A DNA stretch of 12,428 nucleotides from Desulfofustis sp. (GTDB taxonomy: Bacteria > Desulfobacterota > Desulfobulbia > Desulfobulbales > Desulfocapsaceae): positions 1-12,428 of the forward strand of contig JARFQM010000291.1 in NCBI GenBank assembly GCA_029287755.1, given 5' to 3'. The stretch's first letter is position 1. Each line of letters opens with the position of its first letter. Below are positions 7,093 through 12,428 of the stretch, piece after piece. A program made the translations under genes and the position numbers. Below the pieces are notes generated by a model. It was not told the origin of the DNA, searched no databases, and saw only the letters and a list, made by a program, of their open reading frames with translations.

Positions 7093-8550
7093 ATGCATAC
7101 TCCCAATTTTAATCTTCGCACTAAACTCGTTATCGGATTTACTGCGTTTCTCGTCCTCTCCACCTACATCAATCTGATGTTTCTGAAGGATTTCGAGTCG
7201 TTTGAAAGAAACGTGAAAATGCTCACTCATGCGAGTAATATCAGCAACTTGAGCCTGGAAATAAGGAGGTGGGAGAAAAATTTCATAATCGGCAATAAAA
7301 TTGAAGACTTCAACACCGCATCTTCATTTATCACGCAAGTTCTCGATTATCTGGATGACCTGGAGCCGCGCAGCAAGGAGAGGTATGCTTCCTTTTTCAT
7401 TGAACTGGAGGACATGATTAAACAGTATACGGTTCATTTCAACGGTCTTGAAAGTGAGTGTGTCGGCGATTTAGCGCTCTCTGATTGCGATCATCTGGAA
7501 GCAGTCCACACCCTTGGCGCCGCGATTGTGACCCTGGCCGAAGGGATGGTGAAAGATTCCCAGCAGGAGGTTGAAAGCTTCGCCAGGGACTCGAAAATCA
7601 AGCTGGTTCTCTATTTCACCTTCCTCATCGTGTTCAGCCTCTGCGGTATGATAGTGTTCTTCTACACCATAGGCAGTCGCCTGAAAGCTCTCGAGAATGC
7701 CGCCAATGCCATAGCCACTGGAGATTACAAAAGTCTCCCGCAGAGTAAACTCAATGACGAGGTGCAAATTGTATTCAAGGCCTTTGACAGAATGACGGAA
7801 GTCCTGGAGGATCGGCAGGAACTCCTTTTTCAGGCTGAGAAAATGTCATCTATCGGCACCCTCGCCTCGGGCATGGCTCACCAACTCAATAATCCTCTCA
7901 ACAATATTGCCACCAGCTGCCAATTGGCCCAGGAAGAAGCTGACAATCCTGAGGACAAGGAATTTCTTCAGAGGCTGCTGCATACAATAGAAGATGAAAC
8001 TCAGCGGGCAGCTGAAATCGTCAGAGGGCTGCTGGAATTTTCCCGGCAAGAGATGTTCAAACAACAACCGGCATCGATCAAAATACTCATCAGTAAAGTG
8101 GTCAGTCTCGTGCTCAGCGATGTTCCCACGGGTATTAAGATTATTCAGGATATCCCGGAAGAGTTGACCGCCAGCATAGATGAGCAGAAAATGAAAGAGG
8201 TGTTTATAAACCTTATCCTCAATGGGATTCAGGCGATAAAAGAGGAAACGGGCAAAATTGTTATTGCGGCGGAACAGGACACCGATACTGGCTCTATTGT
8301 CATCACCGTGTCCGATACCGGTATTGGGATAGAGGAGGAATTTCGGCAGCAGATTTTCGATCCGTTTTATACCACCAAGGAGGTTGGCCAGGGGACCGGT
8401 TTGGGCCTCTCGGTAGTGTATGGGATTATCAAAAAACACGATGGGACTATCATGGTCCGCAACAACAAAGATAAGGGCACCACCTTCGTAATCACGCTGC
8501 CGCCCGCCACTATGGCCTCAAATGGGCGGCTGCCCCGGGCAGACCGGTAA
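7093..8550 (+). CDS. membrane sensor histidine kinase, NtrB-like core
   Basis: 485 residues from ATG 7093; a TTG three codons upstream (7084) is an alternative start. TM1 at ~11-31, a mostly helical periplasmic region ~32-168 and TM2 at ~170-193. The motif EIRRWEKNFIIGNK (56-69) recalls the four-helix/HBM-type sensor domains of chemoreceptors and kinases. A HAMP domain spans ~194-245. The dimerisation/phosphotransfer helix follows, with H263 in GMAHQLNNPL; the residue after His is Gln where Glu is usual. The ATPase domain has the N box (FINLILNGIQA, 371-381), G1 (DTGIGI, 408-413), F box (FDPFYTTK, 422-429) and G2 (GQGTGLGLS, 432-440). All are intact, so it should autophosphorylate. Its partner is almost surely the regulator four bases downstream, and the receiver in the Lon-type protease is a likely second target. 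The signal sensed is unknown. Confidence 0.92.
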   Translation: MHTPNFNLRTKLVIGFTAFLVLSTYINLMFLKDFESFERNVKMLTHASNISNLSLEIRRWEKNFIIGNKIEDFNTASSFITQVLDYLDDLEPRSKERYASFFIELEDMIKQYTVHFNGLESECVGDLALSDCDHLEAVHTLGAAIVTLAEGMVKDSQQEVESFARDSKIKLVLYFTFLIVFSLCGMIVFFYTIGSRLKALENAANAIATGDYKSLPQSKLNDEVQIVFKAFDRMTEVLEDRQELLFQAEKMSSIGTLASGMAHQLNNPLNNIATSCQLAQEEADNPEDKEFLQRLLHTIEDETQRAAEIVRGLLEFSRQEMFKQQPASIKILISKVVSLVLSDVPTGIKIIQDIPEELTASIDEQKMKEVFINLILNGIQAIKEETGKIVIAAEQDTDTGSIVITVSDTGIGIEEEFRQQIFDPFYTTKEVGQGTGLGLSVVYGIIKKHDGTIMVRNNKDKGTTFVITLPPATMASNGRLPRADR

Positions 8551-8554
8551 GTCG

Positions 8555-9949
8555 ATGAGAGAAAACATACGCATACTTGTGGTAGACGACGAAATCATCA
8601 ATCTCGAGAATATCCGTCACTATTTGACCAAGCAGGGCTATTCTCCCCAGGTTGCCGAGAATGGGTATGTCGCCGTTGAACTCATGGACAACAATCTCTT
8701 TGATCTGGTTATTACTGATTTGAAAATGGAGGGTTTAGATGGCTGCCAGGTAATGGAATACTGTAAACAGAAGATGCCCGACACGGAAGTAATCATCATG
8801 ACAGGCTATGCAACGGTTAGTTCAGCAGTCGATGCGATGGCCCGGGGCGCCTATTATTATCTGCCCAAACCCATAAAGCTCCATGAACTCAAGGCGCTCA
8901 TAGAAAAAGCACTGGAAAAAAACATGCTGCGCCGGGAGGTTTCAGAACTCAAGCAGCAGATCATGGCCAAAAAAGGGGTCACCCAGTTCGTTGGCCACAA
9001 CGAGAAGATACTCAAGCTCAAAGATGACATCACCACATTTTCGCAGCTCGACTGTAATGTATTGATTATTGGTGAGACCGGAACGGGTAAGGAACTGGTT
9101 GCCAGAACAATTTACGAGTTGAGTCACCGGTCAAATAAACGTTTCATGCCGATTAACTGCGCCGCACTCAGCGAGGAACTGGTACTCAATGAGCTTTTCG
9201 GGCATGAAAAAGATGCCTACACCGGCGCTTCACAGATACATCGGGGCCTCTTCGAAACCGTCAACGGCGGTGTTATTCTGCTTGATGAGATTGGCGAGAT
9301 GCCTCTGCTTATGCAGGCCAAGATGCTCAGAGTGCTGCAGGAAAAAAAGCTTTTCAGAATTGGCGGTACCAGAGAAATTCCGGTAGATTTCAGGACGCTT
9401 GCCGCGACCAACAGGGATCTTGAAGAAGAGGTCAAGCACAAGCGTTTCAGGCAGGATCTATATTACCGGATCAATATCGCCACCCTGCACATCCCGCCAC
9501 TGCGCGAGAGAAAAGAAGACATCCAGCTGCTTATCTACCATTTCCTGGGAAAATATCCGACCGCGGACAATCAGGTAAAGACCATCTCCTCAGACGCTCT
9601 GCAGATACTCCAGAATTATGACTTTCCAGGCAATGTCAGAGAGCTGGAAAACATTATAGAGCGGGCGCTTGCCATCTGCCGCGGCCCGACAATCGAGCCC
9701 AGCCATCTTCCCCAGAATCTCCCCAATAGATCTCATGAGCATCCCTCTCAAGAAGTAAGGGAGAGGGAACAGACAACGAAAAGCCTGCACGAAAATGAAC
9801 GTGATTATGTAATAAGAATTCTGAAAAGTGTGGACGGCAACAAGACTAAAGCGGCCAGGCTGATGGGCATCGATCGCGTGTCACTATGGCGCAAACTTAA
9901 TAAATACAAAGAAGAAGGTCTTGATGTCGATCTGCTGTTCAAGGATTGA
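8555..9949 (+). CDS. NtrC-family sigma-54-activating response regulator
   Basis: 464 residues from ATG 8555, four bases after the kinase stop. An in-frame ATG at 8522 would overlap the kinase and add 11 residues foreign to receivers, so the later start is preferred, although its ribosome site is poor (translational coupling likely). Receiver 5-123: D11/D12, phospho-acceptor D55 (ITDLKM), T83 (MTGYAT), K105 (PKP). AAA+ domain ~143-380: Walker A GETGTGKE (173-180), sigma-54 contact loop DAYTGA (220-225; the usual form is GAFTGA), Walker B ILLDEIGEM (241-249), arginine region FRQDLYYR (298-305). A Fis-type helix-turn-helix closes the protein (~410-453: KTKAARLMGIDRVSLWRKL). It should bind upstream sites as a phosphorylated oligomer and drive sigma-54 RNA polymerase with ATP. 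The TGCAAC palindromes at 6690-6951 and 2387-2419 are its likely sites. Confidence 0.94.
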   Translation: MRENIRILVVDDEIINLENIRHYLTKQGYSPQVAENGYVAVELMDNNLFDLVITDLKMEGLDGCQVMEYCKQKMPDTEVIIMTGYATVSSAVDAMARGAYYYLPKPIKLHELKALIEKALEKNMLRREVSELKQQIMAKKGVTQFVGHNEKILKLKDDITTFSQLDCNVLIIGETGTGKELVARTIYELSHRSNKRFMPINCAALSEELVLNELFGHEKDAYTGASQIHRGLFETVNGGVILLDEIGEMPLLMQAKMLRVLQEKKLFRIGGTREIPVDFRTLAATNRDLEEEVKHKRFRQDLYYRINIATLHIPPLRERKEDIQLLIYHFLGKYPTADNQVKTISSDALQILQNYDFPGNVRELENIIERALAICRGPTIEPSHLPQNLPNRSHEHPSQEVREREQTTKSLHENERDYVIRILKSVDGNKTKAARLMGIDRVSLWRKLNKYKEEGLDVDLLFKD

Positions 9950-10055
9950 CTTCTTGAAAATAGCATCAGTTAAAATAGTAGAGATTCTCATCGCCTGCCT
10001 TGTCTTTTCACTAGGCGAATTGTTTATTCGAGCCAGATCGAAACGACAGGAATAA
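9924..10055 (+). CDS. possible 43-residue membrane peptide overlapping the regulator's 3' end
   Basis: The frame opens at ATG 9924 inside the last codons of the regulator gene, preceded by AGAAGG at six to seven bases, and closes at TAA 10053-10055. An internal TTG at 9954 with AAGGA eight bases before it would give 33 residues. The product has one hydrophobic stretch (IVEILIACLVFSLGELFI) and a basic tail (RARSKRQE), typical of small inner-membrane peptides. Overlap with the gene before it suggests translational coupling. No family is recognised. A six-base hairpin (TCGCCT 9991-9996 with AGGCGA 10013-10018) lies inside it and could instead be a weak end signal of the regulator transcript. Confidence 0.3.
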   Translation: MSICCSRIDFLKIASVKIVEILIACLVFSLGELFIRARSKRQE

Positions 10056-10113
10056 AGTCAAGCTGGTAAATTCATTTAATCTGAAGATTGCCCATTATCA
10101 CTTGAGAATTGGC

Positions 10114-10175
10114 TATCAATAGTTGCATTCCAGCACCACTTCAACCTGTCTCGGAACATCCTGCAACTATTGATA
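10114..10175. repeat. long perfect inverted repeat with GTTGCA/TGCAAC ends
   Basis: TATCAATAGTTGCA (10114-10127) and its exact complement TGCAACTATTGATA (10162-10175) flank a 34-base spacer. The inner ends carry the same six-base word as the presumed activator sites at 6690-6951. It lies between convergent genes (regulator ending at 9949, cytidylate-kinase-like gene ending at 10262), so it is not in front of any recognised gene. No T-run follows, so it is not an obvious terminator. It could be an activator site for an unrecognised transcript, a structured RNA or a protein-binding dyad. Nothing else was recognised in 10056-10261. Confidence 0.6.
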
Positions 10176-10261
10176 ACCCTATTCTACTGATCTTGATCAA
10201 TACCCAGGGATCGAGCATAAAATATTTCAGGTGGCACGAGTCGGCTCTAAACCACTAATTT

Positions 10262-11077
10262 TCAGAAAATGTCCTGGGTTTTATCTCGTACGTTCAAGTG
10301 GTTGTTCACAGATTCAACTCCTTGGATGTTTAATATAGCTTGTTCACACTTATTTTTTATTACTGAGGACCTGACCAGTCCCGATAAATAGGCTACTCCT
10401 TTATCAAACTCCAGCTCCACTCGATCCACTTTTTCTGTAATATTCAAGAGTGCCGATTTGGCTTTATGAGCCAAGGCAAGATCGTGCAGTAATTCAGACT
10501 TTGGGGAGACCTTTTTTATCTCACCATTTCCTGCGGCACAGCTAATCATTTGAACGCTCTCGTTCGGTGTAATTGTACTGGTATTTATGACTAGATCATA
10601 CAGGTCACTATTGTTCCAATTGGTATTAAAATAGGTACTTAAATATCCTGCCGAATCGCGGTCATTTTGCCGAATTACCTGACGTGCATTTTTCTCGTCA
10701 TAGCCATTATCTTCCATTATTCGACTGAGTCTTGTCGCATGCGGCGCGATGATTCTGACGTGCAGGGTTCCGGGAATACCTTTGAGTATTGCCTGTCCCC
10801 CTCGACCGACAATCACAGCATTATTCCGGGCTGCCAGCTCATACACCACCGCTTGTATGAGATGCGCAAATTGATCTTTCTGGATGGAAAGGCTTTGCCA
10901 TATGGATGGCACCTTTTCATCGTATTTATCAATTTCTGATAGCGAAAAACCTACGTTTGAGAGAGCTTCACTTATTTGAGATTTTTCAACATACCTGTAG
11001 CCAAGGGCGTCAGCCACCGCTTGGGCTATTTCATCCCCTAAACTTCCTACCTGCCGTGAAATAGTAATAATAGCCAT
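10262..11077 (-). CDS. cytidylate-kinase-like protein with C-terminal BON domain
   Basis: 271 residues. Residues 1-180 resemble the Cytidylate_kin2-type nucleotide kinase fold: the start MAIITISRQVGSLGDEIAQAVADALGYRYV, then NNAVIVGRGGQAIL (85-98), LHVRIIAPHATRLSRI (105-120), and a lid-like basic stretch with RQVIRQNDRD (132-141). The P-loop region is GSLGDE where most relatives have GSGG followed by a polar residue, so catalysis is uncertain. Residues ~203-263 look like a BON domain (VELEFDKGVAYLSGLV, then ILNIQGVESVNNHLNV), a module that usually binds phospholipid or other ligands in envelope or stress proteins. There is no signal peptide, so this BON domain is probably cytoplasmic. The start is well supported by GGAGG nine bases before ATG. 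It converges on the two-component operon. A kinase role is possible; a sensory or regulatory role is equally open. Confidence 0.8.
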   Translation of the reverse strand: MAIITISRQVGSLGDEIAQAVADALGYRYVEKSQISEALSNVGFSLSEIDKYDEKVPSIWQSLSIQKDQFAHLIQAVVYELAARNNAVIVGRGGQAILKGIPGTLHVRIIAPHATRLSRIMEDNGYDEKNARQVIRQNDRDSAGYLSTYFNTNWNNSDLYDLVINTSTITPNESVQMISCAAGNGEIKKVSPKSELLHDLALAHKAKSALLNITEKVDRVELEFDKGVAYLSGLVRSSVIKNKCEQAILNIQGVESVNNHLNVRDKTQDIF

Positions 11078-11317
11078 TACTTGATCCTCCTCTCTTGGGG
11101 TAACGATGAGATGTCATCCAATTAAATTGTGGAAAGAAGGCTGGGTAAAGCAGAACTATTAATTACTACTTTGTAACCATGGTGCCTAGCAAATCAATGG
11201 CACAAGGTGGCGGTTCAATATTTAATAGAAAATCGAATTGGCAATGTCATGGAATTAATGGAAAATTATAGTTTATACCAGTCTTGTTCGCCTTGATTTT
11301 CATTGGAGTTTATAAAT

Positions 11318-11750
11318 CTATTCTGGCAGGCCCACCCTTCGCAGTCCCTCCATAAACCGTCTTTCTCTGCCTGATCTTTAGTTGTCGCGGCCTTTTCCTC
11401 AAGGCCAGACATGCTATAGACGCCGGTCAAGAAAAGGTGAGCGAAAAAAGAATCAGGGTCTTGCTGAACCGCATTTTCACCCTACCCCATTGCTTTTTCT
11501 TTCTGCCCGGTGCAAGAGTATGAGAAGAGTCGCAGACCGAACTGATAATTCGTCGGTGGAAAAGGGTTTAGACGAACAGCTTTCCTGTATTCCCTTATTG
11601 CTTCCTGATGCTGACCGGTAAACCTAAGAATCTGGCCAAGAACATAAGGCTATAGGCAGAATTAGGATAAAGAGGGCGAGGCTGCTCATGAGCAATATTA
11701 TTGTAGAGATAGTGCAATCTGGCAAGGGAGAATACTACCAAAGCCAACCA
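11318..11750 (-). pseudogene. decayed C-terminal part of a TPR protein of the adenylate-cyclase-associated type
   Basis: Three minus-strand frames join into one recognisable protein tail. Frame 1 (11750 to ~11641) reads FSLARLHYLYNN, then YPNSAYSLMFL. After a frame change near 11640, frame 2 reads LGQILRFTGQHQEAIREYRK and AVRLNPFPP, has an in-frame TAG at 11482-11484 (after EKAMG), then goes on with DPDSFFAHLFLTGVYSMSG and TKDQAEKDG. After a second change near 11353, frame 3 reads MEGLRRVGLPE and stops at 11318-11320. The order and wording match the TPR tail common on bacterial class III adenylate/guanylate cyclases (LNPFPP block, KDQA block, final LRKAGLPE-like end). Two frameshifts and a stop indicate a pseudogene, although assembly errors near the contig end are possible. 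The 240 bases from 11078 to 11317 hold nothing I recognise. Confidence 0.65.
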
Positions 11751-11758
11751 CTTACCTG

Positions 11759-12389
11759 TTAATAGGAGTGGACCATTCCCAATGAACGATACATATCGAT
11801 AGCTGAGTTGTTTTCGGCTGTTGCTTGATTTTCATTTCTCAAGTCAGAGTAACATTTCCCAAGGCCTTTGTGACAATGTGCAACAAGTGGAAGCATGGTC
11901 AAATCAGAAGCTTGTTGCAACGACTTTTGATACCACTGAAGGGCGACTTCAGGCATCCCTGAATCAAAAGCAATTTGAGCGTTCACAAACTTTGCTCGGG
12001 TCTCAAATCCTTTCTCTGCTCTTTCTTCGGCAAGCGATAATGCACGTGCGATGATCTCCCTCGCTGATTCCATTTTCCCAGAAATTCGATGGGCATCTGC
12101 CAACATAGTCAGTGGATGGACGATCCAGACGGCACCCTCCAGACTGCTGGGTTTGGTCCCTTCCTGTAAGATTTCCAAGGCCCGAAGCGGTTCATTGTTT
12201 AGTAGATAAGCAGAGCCAAGACTACCTGAAACAAATGGATACATGAATGGGATTTTGGCACGCCGACACAGGTCGTGTCCCTTCTCTAACAATGGCAGAG
12301 CCAATTCTAACTGTCCCTGGATCAGATAAGCCGTGCCAATAAATGAGTTGGTGATTACCAAAGTGAAATTATTTTTTACCGCCTCAGCG
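11759..12389 (-). CDS. TPR-repeat protein, 5' end cut by contig end (adapter)
   Basis: About 209 genuine codons are visible, ending at TAA 11759-11761. The first ten residues of the apparent frame (MGSEMCIRDS) are translated sequencing adapter, so there is no real start here and the gene continues beyond the contig. The remainder is a stack of about five helical pairs of TPR type: ITNSFIGTAYLIQGQLELAL, VSGSLGSAYLLNNEPLRAL, HPLTMLADAHRISGKMESAR, RAKFVNAQIAFDSGMPEVAL and VAHCHKGLGKCYSDLRNENQ. The end, IDMYRSLGM, is the usual close of TPR arrays in adenylate-cyclase/AAA-ATPase fusion proteins, but it stops ~10 residues earlier than typical (GMxxWLEKA is expected). The last codons may therefore be damaged, like the pseudogene just downstream. 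It probably acts as a protein-interaction or signalling scaffold; the catalytic domain, if any, is outside the window. Confidence 0.7.
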
Positions 12390-12428
12390 CTGTCTCTTAT
12401 ACACATCTCCGAGCCCACGAGACCATTC
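12390..12428. other. Illumina Nextera transposase adapter (not genomic)
   Basis: From 12390 the sequence is CTGTCTCTTATACACATCT, the 19-base Tn5 mosaic end, followed directly by CCGAGCCCACGAGAC, the Nextera read-2 adapter (to 12423). The last five bases would be the start of an index. This is library sequence retained at a contig end. It should be trimmed, and anything called across it is an artefact. Confidence 0.97.

Noticed and set aside
8522..8554. Upstream ATG as the regulator start
   Set aside because: It would overlap the kinase gene and add 11 residues unlike any receiver start; ATG 8555 puts the first strand at the normal position.
9991..10018. Hairpin after the regulator gene as a terminator
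   Set aside because: Only six paired bases, a 16-base loop and no proper T-run.
10232..10246. TGGCACGAGTCGGCT as a sigma-54 promoter
   Set aside because: The -24 box is perfect, but the GC is one base too close; sigma-54 spacing is strict. Kept only as part of the orphan-repeat finding.
11172..11187. Minus-strand AGGCACCATGGTTACA as a sigma-54 promoter for the cytidylate-kinase-like gene
   Set aside because: The near-invariant G of the -12 GC is A, and no TGCAAC site lies upstream. Possible but not supported.
11382..11621. 79-codon plus-strand frame
   Set aside because: It is antisense to the TPR pseudogene, whose minus-strand pieces are clearly protein-like.
1..12428. CRISPR arrays, tRNA or rRNA genes, insertion sequences
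   Set aside because: No regularly spaced repeats, cloverleaf, rRNA-like stretch, transposase frame or terminal repeats were seen on reading both strands.

Overview
The window looks like a chromosomal segment from a Gram-negative, sigma-54-using bacterium. The best guess is a Desulfobacterota (deltaproteobacterial, Desulfobulbales-like) lineage. That guess rests on an NtrB/NtrC-type kinase and regulator, -24/-12 promoters, an SLC13 permease with RCK_C domains, a cytidylate-kinase-like protein with a BON domain, and TPR proteins of the kind fused to adenylate cyclases. The taxonomy is inference only. The right end is a contig end: the last 39 bases begin with Nextera transposase adapter and are not genomic.

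Layout, left to right. (1) The 3' part of a compact J-domain protein gene (+), then about 600 bases with only tiny candidate ORFs, one encoding a 47-residue single-span membrane peptide. (2) A minus-strand pair: a universal-stress-like protein and a 78-residue protein. (3) A minus-strand pair: an SLC13-type anion permease and a Lon-type protease with a complete response-regulator receiver domain inserted just before its AAA+ module. (4) A 640-base divergent control region. (5) A plus-strand two-component pair (membrane histidine kinase, then a sigma-54-activating response regulator), followed by a possible small membrane peptide. (6) A convergent minus-strand cytidylate-kinase-like/BON protein. 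(7) A decayed TPR gene and a truncated TPR gene, both minus strand, running into the adapter.

The parts appear to form one regulatory unit. Three sigma-54-type promoters can be read by eye: one firing left into the permease and Lon genes, one firing right into the kinase and regulator genes, and one firing left into the stress-protein pair. Each has copies of a TGCAAC/GTTGCA palindrome roughly 70 to 270 bases upstream of its predicted start, where an NtrC-type activator would bind. The regulator encoded here is the obvious candidate, and it would also control its own operon.

The receiver domain inside the Lon protease is about half identical by eye to the receiver of that regulator, and it keeps all phosphorylation residues. 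One kinase may therefore control both transcription of a stress/transport regulon and the activity of a protease. This link between phosphorelay and proteolysis is the most interesting hypothesis in the window. The J-domain and universal-stress proteins nearby fit a proteostasis theme.
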